64,000 nt of DNA from Riptortus pedestris (taxonomy: Eukaryota > Arthropoda > Insecta > Hemiptera > Alydidae): positions 203,222,501 through 203,286,500 of the forward strand of contig CM032228.1 in the NCBI GenBank assembly GCA_019009955.1, in the 5' to 3' direction. Below, one piece after another: positions 35,113 through 47,368 of this stretch (position 1 is the first letter of the stretch; the number at the start of each line of letters is the position of its first letter). The notes below the pieces were generated by a model. It worked only from the letters and a program-made list of their open reading frames with translations, was not told the origin of the DNA and made no database searches. A program made the position numbers and the translations under genes.

Positions 35113-37580
35113 TGAATCGGTATAAACAACCTGTCTGGCTTTAGGTGAGGGGTTGATGAATGATTGGGTAGATTCAATATTGGGAAAACTTAAATTTATT
35201 TTAATATCATTATTCATAGTTATCCTTTGAAAAATCTATTTCCTATGCAGATTACTAAATGTCCCATGGAAATAGATACACACTGTATTTACTGAATTTT
35301 CGTTCCGTATTTTCCATTTTCTAATCACTCCAATGGTGGTAAAAATTCAACAAATAAAGAATATACACTGTACAGCCTTTGAGGATCCTAAATCTTTAAA
35401 TTCAATTCCTCTTTCGCTTTGTACGCTGTTATTTGAAGCTAGTGCAAATCAATTGCCTAGAAAATTTTTCCACATTTACTTGTACCCGAGTGAGCCCGAG
35501 TTCTGAACGCGTTTTCTCTTTCGTTATTTATAATAGAGCAACGTATCGCAAAATGAATAACGCGCCATGCCTTATAACGCCACGTAAAATCGAATATACC
35601 GCGAGTAATTTACAACAAGCCTTTACGAAAAGAAAAACATGGATGCGAGAAGAGGCAAAGGTTTGACACAATTTTAGAAAAGGCGTCAGGCGACTATTTT
35701 GGTTCTAAGTTTACTCAGCATCTGCTGGGCGGACAAAATATTATATGCGGGATCAGACTGCTTACAAATCCAGTTCTGTGGCACTTATTATGATTATCAA
35801 TCTTTATGTTGCATCTGTCAAATAGAAGAAATAAAATATGAATAAAGTATATTTCATACCATGCAACAAAGCTTGAACCTTCAAGAGTAAACCCATTTAT
35901 AATATTTAACTGAACTTATGAGTTGTCCCCTTCATCAATCTTAATCTGAATGTTTACCCGTGTTTTATAAAAGAAAAAAAAATGTTAGAATATATTAATC
36001 TTGGATCTTGCCTGATACATTTTTGCTTATCAAATAAATTCCATGCCGAGTGTTTCTTCATAATGGGCCTTGTTGTTAGTTTGCCTCACCATGTAGAGGG
36101 CAAAAGGATACCCAGAGCATGTTTTGCTGAGGCTCTTCCTAATTTTTCCTCAAGAATACCAGGAAGACCAAGACTAAGCATTTTACGTAAAATAAGAGCT
36201 TCTACGGCTGGAAAATACGATAAGTCCATAGTGTATTACTATGGGTACATTAAATGAAAACTCTCAACTAATATCTTTTAATCTTTCATGTAATTTACAA
36301 ACCGTCCATATCTACGAAGATTTTACGATGATGAACGCCTACATATGCTTTTTGTTACTCCACGATCAGAAAAGAAAGACTTGTAAAGGACAGAATAAGT
36401 GGAAATGTGACCTGTCATAGCATAGTGAATACGATGGATAGGATAACTCATCCCAGATAAACTCCAAATGATTTAGTCACTTCTGATAAGAAAGGTGATG
36501 ATGACCGTTGTCATGATGAAAAATATTGTTGTTGCGATGAAGAATCATTGACAGCTTCTGGTCAACTGCTGACTCAATGGTCTAAACTATTCAATAACAT
36601 ACTTTCTGTTACAACAGTTTTTGTGGAACATACAGTCCAAGTTTATCTACGAAGTTCTCATTTCCAAATATAAATCATTAGTAATAATTGTCAAAAGTGA
36701 TGTTTTTATTCCATTCTAGGTGAAATACTTCTTACTATTAAGCGAACTTTGACTGGTAATTTGTATACATATTTGACATGTTACCAATGGAATAACAATT
36801 AAATTTCATTCTTAAAAATCCTAAAGTATACCATAGCCACACATAGCCACCTAATCTGGAGCATATTATCCTTTGCTGAGTTTGTACTAACTTTCTACCC
36901 AGTGCCAAGTCTTTTTTACTGGAGCCCTTCTTCGTTTTCGTTCTTGGCATCTAGCTGAGCCATCCAATATTAACCGCGACCTCTCCCTTGGTCCTCTGAT
37001 GTCCGGCTTGACCTCATAAGTCGTTCAAGCCATCCCGTTAGTCACCATTTGTAGAAAGTGGCCAGGCAATGTCATTTCAGGTCTCAAACAATGATATTAT
37101 GGCTCAGATTAGATATAATGACAGAATTTCCTATTTTATCCACCGTCATCTTTTCCCTTAAGTTTCTTTGGGTCTTAATACTGTTGCCAGGATGCTCCCT
37201 TCCACAATTCTTTATAAGTACATTCTGTTTCAGGAGAGGTCCCATATACTTGTTGAACATGTCCAAACCTAGTGATGAATTACTCCTACTCGAGGTTATC
37301 TGCCAACCTCGTATCATTTATTAATATTCTTCTTATTTTCCAGTGAGTCGTCTGAATGAGTATTTTCCTGAGTCTAGAATCCTCTCCTAGGACTTCATAT
37401 TTGCGCCCATCTTTATCATTTGTTCCTTAGTTTCACCCTATTATCTCTAGGGGAAAGGCTGCTTACCGAAGTCCAAATTGTACACAAGATTGGACGACTT
37501 GGGTTTCTGTTACATCTTAGCAGGAATCAGGTCTAAAGGGTTTATTTTCTCTCTAATTGTATTCTACAACTTGGCCGTTT

Positions 37581-37582
<2 letters not shown>
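35113..37582. other. No gene recognised
   Basis: About 2.5 kb with short ORFs only: 35433-35666, 35982-36257, 36738-36950 (minus) and 37058-37324. I recognise no domain. Positions 36900-37330 have a more balanced composition and may be an old transposon, but no motif supports it. Confidence 0.35.

Positions 37583-37640
<58 letters not shown>
37583..37640. repeat. (TA)n microsatellite
   Basis: A pure TA tract of nearly 60 bp. Its flanks do not match the HINE-like family. Confidence 0.9.
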
Positions 37641-37644
<4 letters not shown>

Positions 37645-38344
37645 TTAGTGTAATTGTTTGAAAAGGATCTAACAAAGGGGTGTTATAAATAAAGCTAAGA
37701 GGCCCTACTAAGACATGGATATGGGGGAAAGAACGGGATTCGTCATGCAGGAACAGTGTTATTCAGAAAGGGATAAACAAGTTCGTTGAACTGAAATGAT
37801 GCGCTGACGTGTTTTAACGAGCTGCGGGAAGATACATAATACCCAAATAGACCTTGAAGGTTCAAGCATCTTTTCAAATGCAAAATTATTATTAGAATAA
37901 TACGGTTTTTCTCTTGCTCTTTAAAGGAAATGGTTTTTTTTTTTTGCTTTGCATAACAAAAGACCAAATTTTTAAGAAATTTTCAAGCACAATGAACTTT
38001 ATTCACAACGATTATCTTGATGGATATATTCTTAGGCTTTATCGAAATGCCGACCGGCAATGGATTCCTGATGAGACTTTAACAACTACTATTTTATTGT
38101 TTAGAAGACATCATCAGCTGTATAATAAATGTATAAGAATAAAATTGTTATAAAATCGTAACCCAATCCCATTTCATATTTAGTGAATAATGCAGAGACG
38201 CCATTTAGTAAAATTCTTTATCTTATTTTAACTTTACCTTATTTAACCCTACTTCATTTCCGTTATTTAAATAGACTCTTTCAGAGCACCCCAGAGTTCC
38301 AGATTATTACAATAAGTCTTGACATAGGTCTGTGTTCTAAACAA

Positions 38345-38400
38345 AACCGAAATGCCGATTTTCCTTAGGGTAAATCGGCTATTAAGACGGTCATGACAAA
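38345..38400 (+). mobile_element. HINE-like 5' end, solitary fragment
   Basis: GATTTTCCTTAGGGTAAATCGGC matches the 5' palindrome with changes, followed by TATTAAGACGGTCATGAC. The remainder of the element is missing. Confidence 0.5.
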
Positions 38401-38854
38401 TGTTACAATGAACTGGAAACCTTGCTTTCCAAGAATACAAAATTAAAAAAGAAGAAGGTGCTAGGGCTACAGTGTTTTCTCTTGGCCTCCTGTTCAATAC
38501 TATCCAATAATTTCGGCTTCAACTTATTAAAACAATACATCTACTCAAGTAGATCATCAATATTAATTGCTATGAAGGAACCAGGGCACACGCAAAAGTG
38601 TGTATTCGGAACCGCTTTATCGCTCAAGGTAGCTTCATGACTAAAGAAGAATTTGAGGAAGGTGGATATCCTTTAATATGAGAGCCTGCTCAGAATGGTC
38701 TAAGAAGGTGGTGGTACAGGTCCCTCTTGTATTGTAGAGCCCGGATAGTGAGGAATAACTAATAACTTCATCCGATTCACGGCTACAATGGGGCCATAAC
38801 CTTGTAGATTATGTGCCTTGAAATAACGAGGCACTCTTATATTGAGTGTGGGAG
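38401..38854. other. No recognisable feature
   Basis: Short ORFs on both strands without motifs. Confidence 0.4.
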
Positions 38855-38866
38855 AAATACTTTAGT

Positions 38867-39083
38867 GAGGCTCGGGTTAGCCGTGCGAGTTAGGGCGTTG
38901 GTCGTCATCTCTCATGGCAGACCTAGAGTGGCGCGTTCGAATCCCGCCCTGGGCAGTAGAAATTTATTTGATGACGGACTCATTAAATAAACTCCTTGGG
39001 CCCACCCTGGCTAGAAAAGGGTGGTAACCTGTAGATAACCCGTCCCGATTAGCCTAGTAGCATAAAGTGGACGTAAAATAAAA
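38867..39083 (+). mobile_element. tRNA-derived SINE, best-preserved copy
   Basis: A 217 bp insertion flanked by a perfect 12 bp duplication, AAATACTTTAGT, at 38855-38866 and 39084-39095. The tRNA-like head has a Pol III A-box-like segment TTAGCCGTGCGAGTTAGGG (about 38877) and a consensus B-box GTTCGAATCC at 38935-38944, then GCCCTGGGCAG. The body carries GATGACGGACTCATTAAATA, CCCACCCTGGCTAGAAAAGG and GTAGATAACCCGTCCCGATTA. The tail is GTGGACGTAAAATAAAAAA. It would be transcribed by RNA polymerase III and moved by a LINE in trans. The intact boxes and duplication suggest a recent insertion. Confidence 0.92.
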
Positions 39084-39095
39084 AAATACTTTAGT

Positions 39096-39977
39096 AACCA
39101 GTCATTATTAAGAGTACAACGAGATTTAGTGCATTAAGAATTTATACCTCTTGACATCGTACTTAGAGACATAAAAAAGCTCTGGCAGAATAAAGAAGAT
39201 CCGACTTGCCAGATATGATTTATATTGTATAAATTATAATTAACATTTTACTTTTAATACGTTATTATTTCTCATTGTCGAATTACTCACTGATGTCAAG
39301 TCAGTCGTGTAAGACTGGAGTAACATTAAATTGGTGTTTGCTCGTTCTGGCTAACGTCTATCATAAGTCAGCTTTTACAGGCTACTGAGGAATGGAATTC
39401 TCGCCTCTCTTTAGTGTTGTAGAGTCGCACGCTGAAAACAATGGGAAACCACTTCATTTCATTATGACCTCCTTACTTCCACTTGTTACCCAGGCAACCA
39501 GGATTTCCGGTTCAAGGGAGCATTTCTCAGGCGTAACTTCAGCAGACATTTATCTCACAGTCCGTGGAAACTTGTTCTACATTTTTACTGAATTTTAGTC
39601 TTCCAACATAATGTATCGCAATTTTAATAAAAAATACATTTAATCTTTCCGTAGATTTCTATTGAGGAAGCAACTCACAAAGAGCCAAGGAAGTCATAAA
39701 AATTAGAGTTAAATTTTTCATCTGCAACATGTTATTACAAAGTCGTAACTGCATCCGCTCCCCTTTGATTAAGTGATAGGTAGTTGTATTTTAAGCTCAC
39801 CTGAAAATATTAGATGGCTCTAAATCTCAGGGAGATTGGAACCAGTTCTGATTTTTTCCCTATATAATTATAGGAAGTTTCATTGAGGAAATTACTAAAT
39901 CATGAATCTAATTAATAATAAAATGTGGAGGCGCTTCAACAGAGAGGCAAATAGTCATGTCTGAGGATCTGAATTTT
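39096..39977. other. No gene recognised
   Basis: AT-rich sequence; one 68-codon ORF (39392-39598) without a motif. Confidence 0.4.
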
Positions 39978-40655
39978 AGCAGATTTCCCTTAAGGGAAAT
40001 CAGCTATTGAGGTCGTACTCATGACGCAATTTTCGAAAAATTTCTTCAAATGTCCATCGATCCTACCCAGGAGATGACGAAAATGAGGTCCGTTCAAAAT
40101 TATATATATATAATATATATAACCAAACTCGGTGTTTAATTGTTTTAGGTAAAAAGGAACATTGAGGTAGTTAACGGCTGAAATCAGACCAGTGGGAGGG
40201 GGGTTTAGAGGGGGGATTTTCGAAAATTAGAAATATCTCCGTTACTATACGTCGGATCGAAAAATTGTATAGAATCACTCTTATTGCAAATTAAATTTAC
40301 TATAAATATTGTGATATAAATTTATTCTCTATCTTGAATATTAACCGAGATATTTGCATTTTTCAGTTTTCAGCCATCAGCAAACCGCCACTTCTACTCA
40401 TGTTACATAAACAATACTCTGCTACATAATAAATCATATTATTCGAAGTTTAAATACCAAAAATTGTATTCAAGAGACCTTTATTATACAAGATACATGC
40501 AAATATGTCACGGTGACCCCCCCCCCCCCCGTCTTAAGATTTTGGACTACTAAAATTTGATTGATTGAGATAAAAATTATTCTGACTCATTATTAATTAC
40601 AGTACTAGGTATAGTAAATAGTTCCCAATAAAATTAATATGTTATATTCTGAAGC
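39978..40655 (+). mobile_element. HINE-like element, 3' end missing
   Basis: The 5' palindrome AGCAGATTTCCCTTAAGG is intact at 39978, followed by CAAATGTCCATCGATCC and AATGAGGTCCGTTCAAAA. The TA tract is short and interrupted (40103-40122), and the hairpin block is deleted. The core continues with G-runs (40196-40216), TCCGTTACTATACGTCGGATC and the C-run (40518-40530). The terminal stem-loop is absent. Confidence 0.8.
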
Positions 40656-41499
40656 GTAGTCAATTTTTTCATCCTACCTACATTAAATGGTTTAATGTTT
40701 AAGATCGAGCAGTAATGATTACAATTAAAACAAAATTTGCTTATTTTCACCAAAACTATATAGTAAATTACTTATCTATTCATGACATTACAATATTCTT
40801 CATTTTTCTTAAGAAGTTAATAAATGAAAATAAATAAATAATGTAACACAGAAAAATAAAATAAACAAGAATACAGAAGTGTCGAATCAACAAAACAAAC
40901 TCCAAAGAGAAAAGAAAAACCTCATGTGGCATCATATGACATCATCGTAGTCTCAAACAATACATAATGGTTTGTTGAACTTCATTTAAAATAATTACAC
41001 ATATACGTCATCTCCGTTCCTATGCATCAGATCAAAAATACCGTAGAATATAATCATTATATCATTTATTAGCAATCAAAAAAGATCACATTAAAATCTT
41101 TTATATGTTCTCTAATATTTATTAATTTAGAGCTTTAGTGATGCTGCTCAATAAACTGTTTAATTAAATTACGAATTTAAACAAAATTAACATAAACGAA
41201 ATTTAACAATAAAACAAAAACGAGACGAACAAAGAAAAAACTGCAAAACTAAATAACAAATAAATAGACAAAATCCTATAAAAATTAGAAAATCTGAAAC
41301 AAAAGAATGAAAAAAAAATAACAGTGGTCCATCGGAAAATATTTATTAAAAATTGTTTAAATAATTAAAAAGAATACAATATACTCTTGACATGAATAAA
41401 ATATATAAAGGATAAAATACTGTGTATACATATATAAAATTGTAACCTGTTACTGTACATTTCACGATACTTTTTCGTTTCACATACCATTAAGAAGAT
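40656..41499. other. A-rich sequence, no gene
   Basis: Low-complexity A-rich DNA, with AAATAAATAAATAAT-type runs around 40815-40840 and repeated AAACAAA phrases at 41180-41340. Could include eroded retrotransposon tails. Confidence 0.4.
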
Positions 41500-42440
41500 A
41501 TCTGGAATTTTTTTGCCTTAGTGCCGTTTTGTTACCTTTTCACGTTGAAACTACGAAACCGATTTTAATGAAACATGGTACGTGTATTATTATTAATCCA
41601 ACTTAGACTTTAGGCTAAGCTGACTAGTATTATCTAGTTAATCAACTTATCAGAGACGAACAGGAGTGAGGGCTATAAGGTAGGTCTGAAACGGTGTTGT
41701 TTCCTTTTGATTTTGCGGCATTCATGAACATAACGAAAGTTGTTTCTTTGGTTATTACAGTAACGTTTGTTATATATACTTTCGTCGTATACCGAAGTAT
41801 AAACGAGGTATAAGCTAATAACTATAGTGGGTGTACACAAATTTTGAAGGGCATAAAAGACTAAACCGTACTCAACGAAACTCCATATGTTGGTTTGTAA
41901 TAACTCATCCTTGATTACAAACTATATTTACATTTTTAGGAACGAACAGGAGTAAGGGTTGCATGGGGGCATGAAATTATAAATCATACATATTTTGTTT
42001 GCTATTGGTTTCTCGGCAAACATGCTGAACAAAAGTTGATTAATTAGTTATTTTGAATCACGTTTGTCATGTACGATTTTGTCGTATAGCAAAGCATACG
42101 CTAAATATACAGCATGAGTCAACAATTTTGTTGGGCACAAAGCTGATCTTAGCAATATTCAGTACGTTAATTAGCATCAACTCTTCCCTAATTATTAACT
42201 GTATTAACATTTCTAGCAACGAACAGGGATTGTGAGAGAGGGCTGAAATGAAAAATCACGATATTTCGTGCCGCATTTGTTTTTCTGTAAAAATACACCT
42301 AAAAATTGTTTATTTGCTTATTTAGAGTAACCTTTTTATATAAGTTTTTATAAAATTAAAATCCATGAACATGATATGAGAAGATAATGAATATACGCCT
42401 TTCCCCTCTTCACTTTCTTAATCTAAATTAAGTCGTGGCT
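41500..42440. repeat. Diverged tandem triplication, unit about 280 bp
   Basis: The phrase ACGAACAGG recurs at 41656, 41942 and 42219 (spacing 286 and 277 bp), each time followed by a GTGAGGG/GTAAGGG/GTGAGAGAGGG variant and GCTGAAAT-like sequence. Between them, a segment with TTTCGTCGTATACCGAAG recurs as TTTTGTCGTATAGCAAAG, preceding GTGGGTGTACACAAATTTTG and AGTCAACAATTTTGTTGGGC. The units have diverged strongly. Function unknown. Confidence 0.65.
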
Positions 42441-42479
42441 ACGTAACATTTATCAGAATTATATGTTATACACTGACAA

Positions 42480-43150
42480 GCAAATAATTTGAACATTTTG
42501 ATGGTTTAATTTTTTTGAAATCATTTTTACCACCACCATTTTTTAAACTCCACTATTCTTTAAAATCATTCAGATTACTTTTTAAGTTTTGTGAATCCTT
42601 CAATGAAGAGTAAGTGATATAAACGATAAGGTCATCAGCATACAGGTATTATGATAGAATTTACAGCTATGTCGAATAAGGAAATGTCAGCATAACATTC
42701 TGAGGCACTTGAAGAAATAAATTTGGTACCAATTGTAACCCCGCAAAAAAACGTTCAGACAAATCGTTATCCGGAAACTTCATGAAGTTTTCCTGGAAAA
42801 CCCGTTGGAGCAACTGAGTCCAAACACTGTTATCAGAGTTTTTCCAGATAGTGCAAAATTGCTAAAACTAATTTCTTTCCATAGAATGCAGTGAGTATTT
42901 CGCTTTCCAGTCCTATAAAATGGCGCATAATGGAATGGCCTGGTTTAAAAGCACATTGGAAAAGAGGTAAAAATATGATCCAAAAACCACAAAAGCTTTT
43001 TATTGAAGGTCATGTTCCCTGGCCTAGCGAAACGAATTTGTTAAAGAGATCTGCCGAAACCTTGTGGTTAGTTCCTTGACTTTCCTGGGTTTTACAACTG
43101 GTTTAACTACTCTATCATTCAAGATGTAGGGGTAAGAAAGTGTACGTACC
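42480..43150 (-). pseudogene. Decayed LINE reverse transcriptase fragment
   Basis: Read on the minus strand from right to left. PVVKPRKVKELTTRFRQISL corresponds to the conserved P-x-x-K-P...YRPISLT segment of non-LTR RTs, and LYADDLIVYI is catalytic motif C (Tyr-Ala-Asp-Asp at 42631-42642). Between them a motif B-like stretch can be traced only through several frameshifts and stops. The YADD form and the PISLT-type segment suggest the I/R1/Jockey side of non-LTR elements, a family different from the FADD element at 8.2-10.5 kb. A HINE-like copy begins 60 bp to the right. Confidence 0.7.
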
Positions 43151-43213
43151 CCTAGAATATACTACATTCAATAGGTGAACAAGAAGTAGGAAGCAATGTT
43201 CTGATCGATTTTT

Positions 43214-43269
43214 AGCAGATTTCCCTGTAGGAATCACCTATTGAGGTTGTAATCATGGGGCGGGTGTTG

Positions 43270-43334
<65 letters not shown>

Positions 43335-44037
43335 AAGAGAGAGGGAGAGAGATTTGTCTGTTACCCTGGCAGTCGCAATTTTTGTTTGATCGGCACCAAA
43401 CTCGATATTTAAGGGACTCATGTATAAACAAAGATCAAGTCCATTTATGGCCTAAATCAGACTAGGAGGAGGAGGGGGGGTGGTTAAGCAGTGGACAATG
43501 GAAAATTAATAATATCTCAGTATGGGTCAGATTAAAAAATTGTATAGAAGTTATCTTATAGTGAAGTTAGTTTTCTATACATTTTAGTCTATTTGGTCTA
43601 TTTACCAAGATATTTGCATTTTCTAGATTTCAGTCCTTAGTAAACTCCCACTTATCTCATATTGCCAAGCGGATATATTGCCTAATTTCTTATTCCTAGC
43701 TTAATACCTAATATGGTTTTCATCGAACCTTTATTATGTGAGATACAAGCAAATATTTTCTATGTGTTGTCATTAATAAAGTTTACAAAGTCTTGAGAGC
43801 CAATATACACATGAGCCAATATACTCAGTATTTAAACAATTCGCATATAAAGACAACAAGTTTTAATGGTCATAATCGGACCATTTAGAGCCGGTTAAAC
43901 TTTTAAAAAATTGAAATCTCCTATTAGTTATTAAAGGAGAATTAGAAAATTTACTTTGAGATAAGAACTTCGGCGTACCATTGAGGCACGTGGGAAATCT
44001 CGCAAGTTTACGCATCACCTTGCAGGACGGACATTTC
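43214..44037 (+). mobile_element. HINE-like element with (TA)n(GA)n tract
   Basis: Both ends are present but diverged: TAGCAGATTTCCCTGTAGG at the left; GGGAAATCTCGCAAG and GCAGGACGGACATTTC at the right. The internal microsatellite is compound, TA then GA (about 43270-43352), followed by TTACCCTGGCAGTCGC in the place of the hairpin. The terminal stem-loop is mostly lost. Confidence 0.75.
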
Positions 44038-44834
44038 AAATGCATTAAGGTCAGGCCCCAATGAAGTCAACCTTACAAGATAGTGCAAGTTTTAGTTGGG
44101 TGTAACATGAGGTATAAGTTAGTGGATGTTGTTAAGTTGGATTAATGGGACATGCTAGGTCGTAATTATGGCTGTATGTCTTGAGAATTGCTGTGTAGTA
44201 TCTCTGATAAATACGAGGAAATTTGGATTTTTTTATTTTCGCTCTAGCCTAAACCTCCTTAGACGGCTTCTATGAATGAGAAGTATATCTAGATGTTACA
44301 AAAGTCGTTAATATGAAATTTTTTGGGATTCATTAAACCATTCTGAGGCTAATCATTAATGAGTACTTTTGTACAGACGTCACGCCGAAAATAATCTATA
44401 CGGCTTCATGTAGGGCCAAAACGGAAAATTCCGTTCAGTCGAAATTTTTTATGATTAAAATACTTTTTTATTTCACACAAGGAGATAAAAAATAAACACA
44501 AAGAAAATGTTTTGGTTGGAATTTGTAATATAGTCTATAATACCTAAAATATTTGTGGAATATTAATATGTGATAGCTGCTAGTTGTTATACATAGTAAT
44601 CGTTCATTGGTGTCTCTCTTTTGAGGCAATGAATTACTAAGTGAATTAGAAAAAAAAAAAAAACAATAATCACACTATTGGCTGATTAAGAGCATTCCCA
44701 TAATGAAAATTCGGCTAGGTATTAAGTTCAACGTAACCTGTAGGGAAACAGGACACCCTGTGTTCAGGAATGGAAAGGAGAGGTGAATCCAGGTAGTGAC
44801 GGTTAAAGATCTACAGGATGTTGTATGTATGTCG
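44038..44834. other. No recognisable feature
   Basis: AT-rich sequence with an A-run near 44650; no supportable gene. Confidence 0.4.
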
Positions 44835-45097
44835 TTTTACATATTATTTTCATTATCTCTATTATTAACCGAGGTATTTGCATTTTTTAGTTTTCTGACT
44901 CAGTAGCCCCCCCCCCCACTCCTGCTCTCGTCAATGACAAAACGCTGTGAGAATCACAAAAAGCTACTATATTATGAAGCACTTTATTTGAAACCTAAAT
45001 ACTAAATATTGTTCTCATAGAACTTTTACGTTATGAGATAAGTGATTTACGTGGGAAATCTGCTTAGTTAACGCAGCCCTTGCGTGTCGGAGTTTTA
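44835..45097 (+). mobile_element. HINE-like element, 3' part
   Basis: It begins at TATCTCTATTATTAACCGAGG and includes a C-run (44908-44917). It ends with GTGGGAAATCTGCTTAG, the stem ACGCAGCCCTTGCGT and GTCGGAGTTTT. The 5' half is absent. Confidence 0.75.
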
Positions 45098-47170
45098 TTG
45101 TTTATCATTAATAAAGAACAAAATACAAATTAGGCACTTGAAATTTTATTGATGAGATGCATAGGAACGGAGATATTAAAACTTTTTTTTTCTGTCCTAT
45201 CAAACAATTACTTCGTGGATAAGACCTCTTATAAGAATGGATAAGAAATGTATATTTATAGAAAGTCTCTTATGAGTTAATACAACGTGTTTCATTCACA
45301 AACAATAAAAATTAAGTGCTACATTTTCGGACATTTGCTAAGTCGTTCGAAATTGGAAAAAAATAAAAATTGTTGAATGAAATCCACGGAGTGGGCAGGT
45401 TTGCTGAAACATGGGTTTCTTCTGATTTACTGGGTTTCTATAAATAAATGTTCATTTCTTCTCTTCACGCTATCTACGTCAAAACCTTATCGCTTTGGGA
45501 AAATTCTTGACAGATACATGGGCATTTGGAGAGACAATTTCTTGAAAATTCTATTTCCATAACTTAAGCGACATAAGCATCGCAGGGTCATAACCTTTAT
45601 CCTTTTACACTGAGGCGTCTTAAATGGTTACAGCTTCATTCACTGGTCCACTGACAGTCTATTGAACTGTTGGAGGTGATGGCTCCACTACCAAATATAA
45701 GAACCATAACTTGGCTTAATTACTCAGCTGTTTTATCAGATGACATTATGAGATCTAACAAGTCAAAGGAGGAGAGTAGTTTGTTAACGTCAAGAATAGA
45801 ATAAAACCCGTACTGATGGTTCTACAAATGGCCAACTGATTTTCTAAAGACCTTGGAGCCTTTGAGAAGTGTTTATTTCTTTTTTTTTTCTCCTACAGCC
45901 GTCTTAAGCAGACTTAAATAATTGCATCCTTGATGAAGGTGCCCCGGAGTGCTAAACGTCTATTTTTTTTATTCAGTATACAACGTTACACAATGGTCAC
46001 CCTTACATCCGTTAGCAGCACTAAAAAGAATATTTCGAAAGAACAGAGGGAGCCTTGCATTAAATTTTCTATAGGGAGGCCGGTGGCAGAGGAAGGGTTG
46101 GCAGTTCCCCCCTCCGCAAGATCTGCGGCCGGTTGCCGAGTGAGAGGGGGGATTGCAGAACGAGAGAGAGGGAAGGAGTCATTGCTCGGACGGGGTGAAC
46201 GAGCCTTCATCACGTATTATAGGTGGTAGGTGCTCGTCATCGGGGCCTACTCTGGGGGCCTTCTACAGCCCAAATGGAATCATCATCAAATCTCAACGGT
46301 GATCAGGAGAGACATGGACTTTCTTCATGGATCTATGAAATCCCTTTTGATTATATTAGAAAAAACGTATAGGATTAGAACTCTTAAGATGTATCTAAAA
46401 GAACATTATGCATACCATTACTTTCTTAATCATTTTCATCGATGACTCATTGTTACATATTACTATTATTTTGCCCTTGTTAACATATGAACATTGTATT
46501 ACTTTTGTTACCATATGATTTTTGTCGTTATATCATTATTATGTTACTCTACAAATTGTTTTCTGTTTGTTTACATTTATTTACATTTTGTTAATATGTA
46601 CATTTATTTATGAAACTAACACCCATAAATATACATTCTCAAATAACTTTGTATGAATCTAGGTATTGCACACAGCTTCAGTTAATAATTTAATTTAGGT
46701 GCTCCCAAGATATTTATATTTATTCAAATAGAATATTTGTTCTATTACAAAATTATGTGTCTTATTAGTATACGGTGATATCCTTCTGTGGAGTATACCG
46801 TACGGGTTTCATATCTGCCTCATTATTCCAATGTCTGGCTGGGCCTGAAGCCTTGTTGCTCCAATAGAACTGGTAGTCCGAACTAAGAATGAGCCATACA
46901 TTAATTTATATTGTATTCCACTTGAAACTCTCTAAAAATCGAAACAGACTCCCTTCTGCAGCCAAATTCAAGACAAGAAATAGTATTACACAATACTGTA
47001 ATTAAATCCAGTTCCCATATTTGTTATGACATTAATTTCTGCCTCAGGAACATATATACTCCTTTAAAAATGCCTAATAAAAAGCAATCCCTCTAACTTG
47101 ACCTCTCTAGTTAAATAATTTTGATTAACTAAAATATACTATACATAGTATAGTATAGTACTTTATTTTT
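45098..47170. other. No gene recognised; GC-rich block at 46040-46260
   Basis: About 2 kb. Positions 46040-46260 are strikingly G+C-rich, with TCTGCGGCCGGTTGCCGAG and many CpGs. They are open for 99 codons on the plus strand (45930-46229) and 75 on the minus. No domain is recognised. The block could be a promoter or first exon, or a transposon 5' end. The rest is AT-rich and empty. Confidence 0.35.
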
Positions 47171-47307
47171 AGCAGATTTCCCTTAAGGAAAATCAGCTAT
47201 TGAGGTTGTACTCATGACGGAATTTTCGAAATTTTTCTTCAAATGTCCATCGATCCTACCCAGGAGATGACGAAAATGAGGTCCGTTCAAAACTGTATAT
47301 ATATATA

Positions 47308-47368
<61 letters not shown>

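Noticed and set aside
38867..39083. Functional tRNA gene
   Set aside because: The Pol III boxes belong to a SINE head. The acceptor and anticodon arms do not form a proper cloverleaf, the body and tail follow, and target duplications flank it.
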